DNA of 64,000 nucleotides from DASQPR01 sp035713725 (lineage in GTDB: Bacteria; Actinomycetota; Actinomycetes; Mycobacteriales; Micromonosporaceae). Both the position numbers and the translations under genes were made by a program. Below, piece by piece: positions 32,642 to 41,804 of the stretch; within the stretch, counting starts at the first letter, position 1; each line of letters starts with the position of its first letter. The DNA lies in contig DASTMZ010000051.1 of NCBI GenBank assembly GCA_035713725.1, positions 10,988-74,987 on the forward strand, given 5' to 3'. A model generated the notes under the pieces. It saw only the letters and a program-made list of their open reading frames with translations, made no database searches and was not told where the DNA came from.

Positions 32642-33101
32642 ACACACTCCTGTCGGTGCTGCCTCGCTCGACCGAGCAGTGGGTCAAGGCGTGGATTCGC
32701 CGGCCGGACACAAGCGTCGGCACCTCGCAACACGCGATGTGCCAGCGACGATGCCGACACCACGCGCTACGTAGGTGCGTATCGGCCCGAAGCGTACGGG
32801 ATGCGTGCACGAGATTGCGTGATCACGCGCGGTCCACCTCAGCGTGGACACAGCGCAACGCAGCCAACTCACGGTTGCGGTGCCGGCCGCTGTGCCGGCG
32901 AATCCCACCAAATCCCATCGGGGGGCATCCCGGTCAGCCACTGTACGTAACTCTGCGTCGCGTGGCGACCGTCGCTTATCTGACATTCCCGGACGTACCC
33001 GGTTCGACCGGTCGACCGATCAACCCTCGCGCGTGACTACCGAACACGGACAGTGTTCGTTGCGCTGCATGCCGTCAGGCACTGGGCATGCCGGTGCCTG
33101 G
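32642..33101. other. Intergenic region between LCP genes 4 and 3
   Basis: 460 bp with no convincing gene. It holds a small hairpin near 33041-33059 and must contain the promoter of the LCP3-LCP2-LCP1 run if that is separate. Small rightward frames here have no coding character. Confidence 0.5.
33041..33059 (-). terminator. Candidate hairpin after LCP gene 4
   Basis: CGAACAC / GTGTTCG inverted repeat with a 5-nt loop, about 43 bp downstream of the LCP4 stop. No T run; weak evidence. Confidence 0.3.
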
Positions 33102-34400
33102 CTAGGCGGCCTTGTTGTCCTTCACCCATGAGGCGACCGTGTCGTTGCGCACCGCCGCGTAGAGCGCAGCGGCCTTCGCCTTGTCGACGACAACCGCGCT
33201 CTCGCCGTCTGCCTCGGTCGCGAAGCCGCTCGTCGGCGATGTCAGGAACGTCATGTCCGAGCTGCGGAGGCTGTGCAGCTGCCATGCCATCGAACCGAGG
33301 TCGAAACCCTTGTCCACCAGTACGGCCTTGGACAACGCGTCCAGGAACGAGTTCATCTTCCCGAGGTTGGTCAGCGTCCCGGTGCTGGTCGCCTTGTCCA
33401 TGATCGCCTTGAGGAACTCCTGCTGGTGCTTTACGCGCGTCAGGTCACCGTCGGCGTACTGGTAGCGCTGGCGTACGTAGTCCAGCGCCTCGGAGCCGGT
33501 GAAGTGGTGCGTGCCTTTCGTGTACGTGCGGTACGGCGAGTGGATCGACTTGATCGTCTTCTCGACGTACATGTCGACGCCACCGAGCGCGTCGGTCACT
33601 TCCTTGAAGCCGGCGAAGTTGATCAGTACGACGTGGTCGATGTAGACGTTCGTGAACTGCTCGATGGTCTCGACCGTCAGCGGCACCCCGCCCCACGAGA
33701 AAGCGGCGTTGATCTTCGCGTTCGTGTTGCCGCGGTTGGGCTGCGACATGCTCTTCGGGATGTGCACCCACGAGTCGCGCGGGATCGAGATGAGATATGC
33801 GTGCTTATGGTCTGCGGTGACGTGCATCAGGATGATCGTGTCGGTGCGCCAGCCGCTGAGATCCGCGGTGCGCGCCGCGTTCCGGGAGTCGCTGCCGAGC
33901 AGCAGGATGTTCTCCGAGCCGTCGTTCACCTTCGCCGGCCGCGGGCCGGGGATGGTGGAGAACGCGTCGATGTGCTGGAACTTCGCGTTGGCGTGCTGCA
34001 CGTAGAGGTAGCCGCTCAGGACCAGCCCGCCGGCGACGAGCGCGACGACAACGCCGAGGACCAGCGCGATGCGACCCCACCGCGGCCGGCGGCGCCGGAC
34101 CCGGCCGGGCGGGGCGCCGCCGTTGCCACCGGCCCCTCCGTAACCAGCTTGGCCGTGGGCTCCGCTGCCACCAGGGCCAGAGGCGCCCGAGGCGACCTGG
34201 CCGGCCGGCGATCCCGAATCCACCCATTCCGGCCGGATCGGCCCACCGGGGTTTTCGCCGCGACCACCGCCGCACGGGTCAGCAGGGTCGCCGGTATACG
34301 GGTCGACGGGTCGCCCGTATAGGCCGCCGCGGGAGGCGTCCGACGACGACGCCGGGTCCCCACCGGGCACCGACGCGCGTCCCGACCAGCCAGAAGACAT
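33102..34400 (-). CDS. LCP family protein 4
   Basis: 432 residues from ATG at 34400. A long Gly/Pro/Asp-rich cytoplasmic region (about 105 residues), the membrane segment (about 110-134, IALVLGVVVALVAGGLVLSG), then an LCP domain: ILLLGSDSR, WRTDTIILMHV, SIPRDSWVHIP, NAKINAAFSWGG, FKEVTDALGGVDM and the late YVRQRYQYADGDLTRVKHQQ. It lacks the insert shared by LCP 2 and 3 and is the most standard member of the four. It follows the flavin-reductase-like gene and the sugar transferase. Confidence 0.94.
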   Translation of the reverse strand: MSSGWSGRASVPGGDPASSSDASRGGLYGRPVDPYTGDPADPCGGGRGENPGGPIRPEWVDSGSPAGQVASGASGPGGSGAHGQAGYGGAGGNGGAPPGRVRRRRPRWGRIALVLGVVVALVAGGLVLSGYLYVQHANAKFQHIDAFSTIPGPRPAKVNDGSENILLLGSDSRNAARTADLSGWRTDTIILMHVTADHKHAYLISIPRDSWVHIPKSMSQPNRGNTNAKINAAFSWGGVPLTVETIEQFTNVYIDHVVLINFAGFKEVTDALGGVDMYVEKTIKSIHSPYRTYTKGTHHFTGSEALDYVRQRYQYADGDLTRVKHQQEFLKAIMDKATSTGTLTNLGKMNSFLDALSKAVLVDKGFDLGSMAWQLHSLRSSDMTFLTSPTSGFATEADGESAVVVDKAKAAALYAAVRNDTVASWVKDNKAA

Positions 34401-34542
34401 GCCACCAGGGTACGGATGGATGCACACCTCGCCCGGTCAGCGACGCGGCACCGGTCCCGGCAGCACCCTCGGCACCGTCCGTTGACCAGCCGAACCAGAC
34501 GTGGGACGTGGCGTGTGTCACGATTCGGCCGCAGTTGCGCGG

Positions 34543-35148
34543 TCAGTGCGTCGCCACGTCCCTGTACCGGCCGCCGAGGTGAACGAGCACGTCGTACGCT
34601 GGTCCAAAGTTGATCACTTCGATGCTCGCCTCGACGAGCAGGCCCCACCCGTACCGGCGCGCAGAGTCCAGCCGGCACCCCGCCCACGTATGCGATTGGC
34701 TGCCCGGACCAGCTGTGTCGCCCGGACCGTCCGTATCGCCCGGCATCGTGGCGTCATCGCCCGGCACCGGGCCATAGTCGGACTGCGTCCACGTCCCACT
34801 GCGGAATGGACCGCCCGGCGCCGGAAGCAGCCCGGCGAACCGGTCGGCGAGTTGGCGGTCGGCCGCACCGAGTTGGACCACGACGAAGCGCCCAGTGTCC
34901 TGTATCGCGGTCCACAACTCGGACTCGTCACCGATCAGCCCGATGACGCGTCCAGGGTCCCCGTCGGCGACCAGCAGCGACGACACGGTGAGACCGACTG
35001 GACCGGGTGCGCTTCCATCGGCAGTCCCGGTTGGCAAGCGACCGGCGGTCCACACCGTCACCGGCGACGGCAACCGACCCCGGAATCGGCGCACCGGCGA
35101 CCGCTCCTCGTCGGGGGTCGCGAACGGATCCGAATGGTGGATCGTCAT
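34543..35148 (-). CDS. Flavin-reductase-like (FMN split-barrel) protein
   Basis: 201 residues. The N-terminal half reads as the split-barrel fold of flavin reductase-like proteins: FRGRLPSPVTVWTAG, GPVGLTVSSLLVADGDPGRVIGLIGDES, FVVVQLGAADRQLADRFAG. These bind FMN or FAD and often supply reduced flavin to a monooxygenase. A Gly/Asp/Pro-rich loop of about 25 residues (GDDATMPGDTDGPGD) interrupts the barrel. Lies 25 bp downstream of the sugar transferase and 142 bp before LCP 4. A role in glycopolymer synthesis is not evident. Confidence 0.72.
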   Translation of the reverse strand: MTIHHSDPFATPDEERSPVRRFRGRLPSPVTVWTAGRLPTGTADGSAPGPVGLTVSSLLVADGDPGRVIGLIGDESELWTAIQDTGRFVVVQLGAADRQLADRFAGLLPAPGGPFRSGTWTQSDYGPVPGDDATMPGDTDGPGDTAGPGSQSHTWAGCRLDSARRYGWGLLVEASIEVINFGPAYDVLVHLGGRYRDVATH

Positions 35149-35173
35149 GCGTGCCCAAGCCGCCGGCGGCTAC

Positions 35174-36910
35174 TCAGTACGCACCCTTGCTGCGCAGCAC
35201 GACCCCGACCGTACGCCACAGGATGGTCAAGTCGAACGCGAGCGACCAGTTGTCCACGTAGTAGAGGTCGAGGCGCACCGCGTCGTCCCAGGACAGCTCC
35301 GACCGTCCCGACACCTGCCACAGTCCGGTCATGCCAGGGCGGACCAGCAGTCGACGGCGTACGTCACCGAGGAAGTCGCCGTCCTCGGCCGGCAACGGAC
35401 GCGGTCCTACCAACGACATGTCGCCGCGCAGCACGTTGATGAGCTGTGGCAGCTCGTCGAGCGAACTCGCACGCAGCCACCGGCCGACGCGGAACACTCG
35501 CGGATCCTTACGGATCTTGAAGAGCATGCCGTCGCCCTCGTTCTGCTCCACCAATGTCGCCCGGCGCTCCTCGGCGTCGACGTACATGGTGCGGAACTTC
35601 CACACCGAGAAGATCTTGCCCTCCCGGCCAGTACGACGCTGCCGGAAGAAGATCGGACCGTGGTCGGACATCTTGATGCCGATCGCGATCACCACGAACA
35701 TCGGCAGCAGGAGCAGCAGACCGATCGCCGCGACGAGCCGGTCCAGGGTGTTCTTGACAAGCCACGACAGGCCGGCGAGCTTCGGCTCCTCGACGTAGAG
35801 CAGCGGGAGGCCCTCGACCGGCCGGATGTGCACGCGCGGGCCGGCGATGTCGGTCAACTGGGGCGCGACGACCAACTCGACGCCGGTGCCTTCGAGTTGC
35901 CAGGCGAGGCGCCGCAGATCCGCCCGGTCGCCGGAGGCCGAGCCGCAGACCGCGACGGTGTCCGCGCCGATCTCGTTGACCAGCGCGACGAGGTCGCGAT
36001 TGACATGCACCGGCACCGGGACAGCGCGGCGCGGCTGCGAGGCGCGACCGTCGGTCACGAGGATGCCGACCGGCACCATGCCGGCTTGTCGGGTCCGCGT
36101 CACCGCGGTGTGCACCTCGAGCGCCTCGGACAACGTGCCGATCAGCAGGAGGCGATGGCTCGCGCGACCCTTGCCGCGGAACACATGCAGCGCCCGACGA
36201 GCGGTAAAGCGCAGGATCGCGACGTAGCAGGCGGCGCCGACGAGAGCGACCGCGACCGACAACCGGGACAGTTGCAGGACGAACGCGAACGCCAGGAACG
36301 AGACCGTCGCCGCCATCGTGATCGACGCTCGGACGACGCGCTTGAACTCGTCCGTACCGAGGCCGAGGTAGCGACGGTCGTACGCGCCGTGCGCCCACAA
36401 CGCGATCACCCAGGCCAACGGCAGCAACACGTAGGCGATCAGCCGGAACCAGCCGGGCGCATCCCGGAAGCCGCTGGTCGCCTTGCTGAGTTGCGACGTC
36501 GCGGTCAGGCTCGCGAGCGCCGCCGCGGCGAAGTCGGTGACCACCAGGACTATCGCGTACGGCCGATACCACCTCGACAACCGCCGACGCCGAAACCACG
36601 TCGAGTTGCGCGTCACTCCACTGGGCGGCTCGGGCTCGTGTGGGTCGTCGGGGACGCCGTTGCTGGACCGCCAACCTGACGGGGTCACGCGAGCCGAACC
36701 ACGAGCGACAGTCTGCGGTCCCCGGTTCTGCGGTCCGCGGCCACGGACCATCGGATCGGTCATGGTGCCGGACGCGCCCGGTGCCGCGCCGTTGGAAGTT
36801 GCGCCATTGGGAGACTCGGGGGCGGCCGGCGAGGCGTCGTCACCGGATGGCGCGACGGTCGGGGAATCTGACGATGGCGCCGATGGCGACCGCAGCCCCG
36901 ATGTCGCCAT
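35174..36910 (-). CDS. Polyprenyl-phosphate sugar-1-phosphate transferase (WbaP/CpsE type)
   Basis: Starts a glycopolymer by moving a sugar phosphate onto the lipid carrier in the membrane. 578 residues from ATG at 36910 (AGGAGG 8 nt upstream; another ATG at 36916 is too close). Hydrophobic segments in the first third are followed by a nucleotide-binding-like middle domain and one more membrane segment (LVAAIGLLLLLPMFVVIAIGI). The C-terminal catalytic domain (PF02397) has KFRTMYVDAEER, SLDELPQLINVLRGDMSLVGPRPL and RPGMTGLWQVSGRS. The frame continues open to 37180, so a longer N-terminus is possible. It heads the LCP run. Confidence 0.93.
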   Translation of the reverse strand: MATSGLRSPSAPSSDSPTVAPSGDDASPAAPESPNGATSNGAAPGASGTMTDPMVRGRGPQNRGPQTVARGSARVTPSGWRSSNGVPDDPHEPEPPSGVTRNSTWFRRRRLSRWYRPYAIVLVVTDFAAAALASLTATSQLSKATSGFRDAPGWFRLIAYVLLPLAWVIALWAHGAYDRRYLGLGTDEFKRVVRASITMAATVSFLAFAFVLQLSRLSVAVALVGAACYVAILRFTARRALHVFRGKGRASHRLLLIGTLSEALEVHTAVTRTRQAGMVPVGILVTDGRASQPRRAVPVPVHVNRDLVALVNEIGADTVAVCGSASGDRADLRRLAWQLEGTGVELVVAPQLTDIAGPRVHIRPVEGLPLLYVEEPKLAGLSWLVKNTLDRLVAAIGLLLLLPMFVVIAIGIKMSDHGPIFFRQRRTGREGKIFSVWKFRTMYVDAEERRATLVEQNEGDGMLFKIRKDPRVFRVGRWLRASSLDELPQLINVLRGDMSLVGPRPLPAEDGDFLGDVRRRLLVRPGMTGLWQVSGRSELSWDDAVRLDLYYVDNWSLAFDLTILWRTVGVVLRSKGAY

Positions 36911-37299
36911 CTTCATGTCCTCCTGGGCCCAGCGTGCCGGCCCAAGATCCGCGACGTCGCCGGCCGGCGGCGGGGGTACGGGGCCGTACCGACCGGCAAT
37001 GCCGTCGCCGATCGGTCCCTCAAGTGGTGGTCCGTGCACACCGACATCGGCGCGCGCTGACTTGCCCACACCTGGCGCCCAGTCACTCACGGTGCATTCA
37101 GTGTGCCACGTCACGCGGTTGCGACGATGTCGACCGCCCGACACTAGTAGCCCGATCGCAACGTGTCGAGACGTGAGCACCAGCGCATATACGCCCGGGC
37201 GACAGGTAATCCACGCGGCCGCCGGCGGTTGTCAGCAGTCCGTGATCGTCGCGTCGCCGTCGGCGAAATTGCCTCCGACATGATGTAGGGACGGCCGGC
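36911..37299. other. Upstream region of the sugar transferase
   Basis: 389 bp to the Fpg/Nei gene. The sugar transferase frame stays open to 37180, and a GTG at 37090 could give 60 more residues. I see no other gene here; it must hold the promoter of the envelope operon. Confidence 0.4.
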
Positions 37300-38160
37300 T
37301 CAGCGGATCAGCCGGGACAAGCGGCGGTCGGCGAGCGGCTTGCCGCCTGTCTGGCAACCGGGGCAGTACTGAAAGCTCGAGTCCGCGTAGGAGACCTCAC
37401 GGATCGTGTCACCGCACACCGGGCACGGCAGACCGGTGCGGGCATGCACGTTCAAGCCGGCGCGCTTCTCGCCCTTCAGCTCGGCGGCGCGCTGGCCGAC
37501 CGATCGTTTCACCGCCGCGCTGAGCACGTCCCGGGTCGCCGCGTAGAGCCGGTCGACTGCCTCGTCCGAGAGGCGGTCGGTGATGGCGAACGGCGAGACT
37601 TTCGCGGTATGCAAGATCTCGTCCGAGTATGCGTTGCCGATGCCGGCGAGCACCTCTTGCTCCTTGATCACGCTCTTGAGTTGGCCACGCCGAGACTTGA
37701 GGGCGGCGGCGAACTCGTCTCGCGACACGGCGAGCGCATCCGGTCCGAGCCTCGCGATCCCGGGCACCACCTTCGGATTCGTCACCAGATACACGGCGAG
37801 CGACTTCTGCGTACCGGCCTCGGTGAGATCGAAGCCGGAACCGTCGTCGAGCCGCACCCGCAGCGCGATCGGACCCTTGCCCGGTCGCAGCGGTGCGGCG
37901 GCGAGCGCGTCCCGGTATTGCAGCCAGCCGGCGCGCGCGAGGTGCGTGACGAGATGGAGCTCGCCGGCGTCCAGCTCGACGTCGAGGAACTTGCCGTGCC
38001 GAGTGGCATCGGTGATGGTGCGGCCGTGCGCGGCATGCAGCGGCGGATCGAACGTCTTGAGCACGCTGATCGCGGCGACGTCCACGCGATCGACGCGATG
38101 TCCGGTCGCGCGGTCGCGCAGATACGCGGCGAGCGCCTCCACCTCCGGCAGCTCAGGCAT
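37300..38160 (-). CDS. Fpg/Nei-family DNA glycosylase
   Basis: Removes oxidised bases from DNA and cuts the strand at the site. 286 residues. After Met comes Pro2-Glu3 (PELPEVEAL), the catalytic N-terminal pair. RHGKFLDVEL holds a conserved Lys, followed by a helix-two-turn-helix (VLAGIGNAYSDEIL). A zinc finger has the CPVC/CPGC pair spaced by 16 residues near the C-terminus, as in Fpg. Sequence details (ARAGWLQYR, HARTGLPCPVCG) fit the actinobacterial Fpg/Nei branch rather than classic MutM, so substrate preference is uncertain. Confidence 0.92.
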   Translation of the reverse strand: MPELPEVEALAAYLRDRATGHRVDRVDVAAISVLKTFDPPLHAAHGRTITDATRHGKFLDVELDAGELHLVTHLARAGWLQYRDALAAAPLRPGKGPIALRVRLDDGSGFDLTEAGTQKSLAVYLVTNPKVVPGIARLGPDALAVSRDEFAAALKSRRGQLKSVIKEQEVLAGIGNAYSDEILHTAKVSPFAITDRLSDEAVDRLYAATRDVLSAAVKRSVGQRAAELKGEKRAGLNVHARTGLPCPVCGDTIREVSYADSSFQYCPGCQTGGKPLADRRLSRLIR

Positions 38161-38257
38161 GCGTCACCGACCCTTCATCGCTTCGCGCGAACGCCGATCG
38201 AACCGGCGCGCGACATGCGTCAAGTGTGCCCCAGCGCTCCCGTAGGGTGGTTGCGGC

Positions 38258-39439
38258 ATGAAGGTGGTCATCGCACACAACCGCTACTCGTCGGCTCAAC
38301 CGTCCGGCGAGAACGTGATCGTGGAAACGGAGATCGCCCAGCTGACCGCGGCCGGCGTCACGGTCGTGCCGTTCCTGCGCAGCTCTGACGAGATCGAGCA
38401 CATGTCGCCGGCCGGCCGGGCGGCGCTGCCGATGATGCCGATCTGGGCGCCGAGCGTGCAGCGGGAGTTGCGCGAGCTGCTCGCAAGCGAGCGCCCGGAC
38501 GTGTTCCACCTGCACAATCCGTACCCGTTGCTGTCTCCGTGGGTGGTTCGGACCGCGCACGACGCGGGCGTACCCGTTGTGCAGACCATCCACAACTATC
38601 GCCATGTATGCGTCGCCGCGACGTTCCTCCGCGACGGCCATGTCTGCCACGACTGCGTCGGCCGGCGGATCGCGACGCCAGCCGTCCGGTATTCGTGCTA
38701 TCGCGGCTCGCGGGCGCAGAGCGTGGTGATGGCCACCTCACTTGCGGTTCATCGCGGGACGTGGCAGTCGGTTGACCGGTTCATCGCGCTGACCCGTCGG
38801 ATCGCGGACTTCCTGCGCGACTTCGGCATCCCAGACGACCGGATCACGGTCAAGCCGAACGCCGTGACGGATCCAGGCGAGCCGCCCGCCGCCGGCACGG
38901 GCTCCGGCGCGCTGTTCCTCGGTCGGCTGAGTGCCGAAAAGGGCCTCGACCTGTTGCTCGCGGCGTGGCACCGGCATCCGGAGGGGTCGCTCGGTGTGTT
39001 GCGGATCGTCGGTGACGGCCCGCTGCGCGACATGGTGCGCGCCGCGGCCGCGTCCCGGTCCGACGTCGAATACCTAGGGGGTACGGACAATGCCGGCGCT
39101 CAGGCGGCCATCCGGTCGGCGGCACTCGTAGTCGTGCCGTCCACGTGGGATGACGTCCTACCGACCGTGATCATCGAGTCGCTGGCCAACGGTCGGCCGG
39201 TGCTGGGCACCGCGGTGGGCGGCATCCCGTACCTGGTTGGCGACCGTACCGGCGATTCCGCGGGCTGGCTTGTGCCGCCGACCGCCGAGGCCCTCGCCGC
39301 GGCCTTGCCCACCGCGCTCGCCGACGCCCCCGCTCGAACCGCCGCCGCGCGAGCGCGCTACCTCGCGATGTTCTCGCCGGCCGTGGTGCTGGCGACGCTG
39401 CTCGGCGTCTACGACGAACTCGCGTCGACCCGTCGCTGA
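38258..39439 (+). CDS. Family-4 glycosyltransferase
   Basis: 393 residues, GT-B fold. The N-terminal half has VFHLHNPYPLLSP and TIHNYRHVCVAATFLRDG. A Cys-rich loop (CHDC and SCY, about 129-148) sits between the Rossmann halves. The C-terminal half holds LFLGRLSAEKGLDLLL, RIVGDGPLRD and the nucleotide-sugar site VPSTWDDVLPTVIIESLANGRPVLGT. Cytoplasmic or membrane-associated, transferring a sugar from NDP-sugar to an acceptor. The next gene is a lipid-headgroup transferase, and the sugar transferase/LCP run is divergent, so it may build the same envelope glycan. Confidence 0.93.
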   Translation: MKVVIAHNRYSSAQPSGENVIVETEIAQLTAAGVTVVPFLRSSDEIEHMSPAGRAALPMMPIWAPSVQRELRELLASERPDVFHLHNPYPLLSPWVVRTAHDAGVPVVQTIHNYRHVCVAATFLRDGHVCHDCVGRRIATPAVRYSCYRGSRAQSVVMATSLAVHRGTWQSVDRFIALTRRIADFLRDFGIPDDRITVKPNAVTDPGEPPAAGTGSGALFLGRLSAEKGLDLLLAAWHRHPEGSLGVLRIVGDGPLRDMVRAAAASRSDVEYLGGTDNAGAQAAIRSAALVVVPSTWDDVLPTVIIESLANGRPVLGTAVGGIPYLVGDRTGDSAGWLVPPTAEALAAALPTALADAPARTAAARARYLAMFSPAVVLATLLGVYDELASTRR

Positions 39440-39571
39440 GTCGGCCGCTCGTCTAGGTTTGACCCGACACGTCAACCTGGCGTTAACACAACCGCACCCG
39501 ACGCCGTAACCTCTTGTCGCACCCGCGTATGCACGCTCGACCACCGCAGGCGACCCAAGGAGCGCGACCCG

Positions 39572-40291
39572 TTGACCGCCCAGACCACGCCGACCGCGGC
39601 CGACTTCCTGGCCACGAACCGTGGCGGTGGCCTGCTGTCCGAGGCCATCGATCAGCCGATCGGTGCCCGGATCGCGCTCGCCGGCTATCGGTTGGGCCTC
39701 GCACCGTCCGTCCTCACGGTCATCAACCTGCTCGTCGGGGTGGGCACGTCGATCGCGGTCATCGCGCTCGCCGGACTCATGCACTCCGGCACCGTGCCGG
39801 CCGTCGCGGTAGGACTCGGCGCCCTCGTCGTGTGGCACGTCGCGTACGAGTTCGACTGCGCCGACGGCCAACTGGCGCGGGTGGCACGGCGTACCAGCGC
39901 GGTCGGCGCACGACTCGACGTACTGTGCGACGTCGCCGTACAGATCGCGTTGGTGTCCGCGGTGTCCGCGGTCGCGGTGCGGTACCAGCCGCGTACCCCG
40001 GCGTGGTTTGTCGCCACGTTTGCCGGCTGCTGGATGATCAACCTGGTGACGTCCGTGCTGTCGAGCGGCGAACAGGCGCAAAGCCTTGTCCCGTCAAGGT
40101 CGGTGCCAGTACGCGTGCTGAAGCTGTCGCGCGACTACGGCGCGATGATCACCGTCATGGCGCTCGGCATCGCGTTTATCCCGCGATACCTTGTCTGGGT
40201 CATGGTCGCATTTACGGTGGTCAACGCGTTGTTCCTGATCGCGAGCGTGGTCGCGGCGACAAAGGCCAGCCTCCGATCGCCCAGTGGCTGA
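39572..40291 (+). CDS. CDP-alcohol phosphatidyltransferase family protein
   Basis: 239 residues, TTG start with AAGGAG 9 nt upstream. The signature D-x2-D-G-x2-A-R-x8-G-x3-D-x3-D is complete (FDCADGQLAR, then GARLDVLCD). Five to six membrane segments are present. Joins an alcohol (glycerol phosphate, inositol or similar) to a CDP-activated lipid or polyol; the exact product cannot be read from sequence. Located 132 bp after the glycosyltransferase, with its end overlapping the next start. Confidence 0.9.
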   Translation: MTAQTTPTAADFLATNRGGGLLSEAIDQPIGARIALAGYRLGLAPSVLTVINLLVGVGTSIAVIALAGLMHSGTVPAVAVGLGALVVWHVAYEFDCADGQLARVARRTSAVGARLDVLCDVAVQIALVSAVSAVAVRYQPRTPAWFVATFAGCWMINLVTSVLSSGEQAQSLVPSRSVPVRVLKLSRDYGAMITVMALGIAFIPRYLVWVMVAFTVVNALFLIASVVAATKASLRSPSG

Positions 40292-41147
40292 CGGCGATAG
40301 CGACACGGACGTGGACGCTGCCTTAGTGGCGTTCACAGCGCAGTCTGGTGCGGAAATCGACGGCACGTTCCGCGCGGCGATGGCGGCCGCCGGTCGGCGT
40401 GGTGGCCCAGGCCTGCGACAGCGTCACGGCGCCGGGTTCGGCGTGCTGATCGAGTTCCGGACGTCACTTGCATGGCCAACTGGCATAGTGACGCCGCGAT
40501 GCCTGGCCGAGACCATGCGGTATCGCGATCCAGCCACCGCGTCGGATGACCTCGCCACGGCCGTTCGCGATGGATGGATCACCCGCGACGCTGACGGAAC
40601 GATCCGAGCGACGGCGCGTGGCCACGCGTTCCTCGACGACTTGTACGCGTCGCAAGCCGACACCCTCGGCGTGCTGTGGAGCGGCCACGAGGCGACGGTG
40701 TCGAGGCTCGCAACGCGTACCGCGAAGATTGTCGACGCCGCTGCCCGAGCGCCCGTCATGGCGGAGGGGAGCTTCGCGGCCATGACCCCGACGTACGAGC
40801 CGGTCGGCACGCCGGACACCGTGCTGCTGCTCAATCGGCTTAGCGCCCTTCGATACCACCGCTCGGATGCGCACGCCGCGGCATGGCGCACGGCCGGGTT
40901 GACCGCGGCCGAGATGGTCGCGCTGCAGGAACTGGTCGGGCTGCGGAACGATGCTGGTGGCGAGCGGCGCGATCCTGGTGGCGAGCGGCGCGACCCTGGT
41001 GGCGAGCGGCGCGATGCGATCGAGGCACATACCGATCGGCTCGCCGCGGCGCCGTTCCGGATCGTGCCTGCGGCGGAGCGCCCGCAGTTCGTCGAGGGTC
41101 TTCGATCATTGTCGGAGATCTTGGTATCGGCGGCAAGCGACCTGTAA
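40284..41147 (+). CDS. Unrecognised protein, possible winged-helix, with GGERRDP repeats
   Basis: 287 residues from GTG at 40284, overlapping the previous stop by 8 bp. The middle (DDLATAVRDGWITRDADGTIRATARGHAFLDDL) looks like a winged-helix wing and recognition region. The later block RYHRSDAHAAAWRTAGLTAAEMVAL occurs in actinobacterial proteins annotated as helix-turn-helix. Three copies of GGERRDP-like heptads (225-245) interrupt the C-terminal part. No membrane segment or catalytic motif. Function unknown. Confidence 0.68.
   Translation: MADGDSDTDVDAALVAFTAQSGAEIDGTFRAAMAAAGRRGGPGLRQRHGAGFGVLIEFRTSLAWPTGIVTPRCLAETMRYRDPATASDDLATAVRDGWITRDADGTIRATARGHAFLDDLYASQADTLGVLWSGHEATVSRLATRTAKIVDAAARAPVMAEGSFAAMTPTYEPVGTPDTVLLLNRLSALRYHRSDAHAAAWRTAGLTAAEMVALQELVGLRNDAGGERRDPGGERRDPGGERRDAIEAHTDRLAAAPFRIVPAAERPQFVEGLRSLSEILVSAASDL
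40956..41018. repeat. 21-bp in-frame tandem repeat (3 units)
   Basis: Three near-identical 21-bp units encode GGERRDP, GGERRDP and GGERRDA. The unit length equals that of the pnkp repeat though the sequence is unrelated. Confidence 0.9.
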
Positions 41148-41272
41148 TTCGCCTGTGAGATGTCGCAAATCCGGACAGACTAGCTGCATGTCGGCACGCG
41201 CTCTTGAGATGTACCGGCTGACTGGGCGACCATATTCGTACTCGTTCGTCGGTGTACGAGGGGTGATGGCAC

Positions 41273-41671
41273 ATGCGGGTACGCGATGCGATGACCAAGC
41301 CCGTGCTGACCGTTGGTCCGGAGCACACGATCCGGCAGGTGGCCCAACTGATGACCGCGCGTCGGACGGGTTCCGCCGTGGTACACGATCCGGAGTCGGC
41401 CGGCGTCGGGATCATGACCGAACGGGACGTTCTCTACGCAATCGGGCGCGGCCTCGATCCGGATGTCGAGCACGCCGCCAATCACCTGACGTGGGACGTG
41501 GTCTACGCGGGACCGGACTGGACACTCGAGGACGCGGCGGCCGCCATGATCCGCGGTGGGTTCCGGCACCTCGTCGTCATGGAGGCCGACGACGTACTCG
41601 GGGTGATCTCGGTACGCGACATCATCCGCGTCTGGTCCGACCAGCGACTTGCGAGCCGCGCGTCCGCGTAG
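41273..41671 (+). CDS. CBS-domain pair protein
   Basis: 132 residues comprising two CBS motifs and little else: MRVRDAMTKPVLTV to GIMTERDVLY, then WDVVYAGPDWTLEDAA to GVISVRDIIRVW. Paired CBS domains bind adenosine nucleotides or SAM and act as regulatory modules. The effector partner is not evident from neighbours. Confidence 0.92.
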   Translation: MRVRDAMTKPVLTVGPEHTIRQVAQLMTARRTGSAVVHDPESAGVGIMTERDVLYAIGRGLDPDVEHAANHLTWDVVYAGPDWTLEDAAAAMIRGGFRHLVVMEADDVLGVISVRDIIRVWSDQRLASRASA

Positions 41672-41804
41672 CTGTTGACTCCGTGCGCTTGTCGGCAACG
41701 GCGTCTGGCGAGGTCATCGGCAATTTGTGCCATGGTCGGCCAGATGCCGCCGCATCGATCAGGTTCACTCTGATTTTGTCGTACACGTGTGCGATTCTCG
41801 GGTC

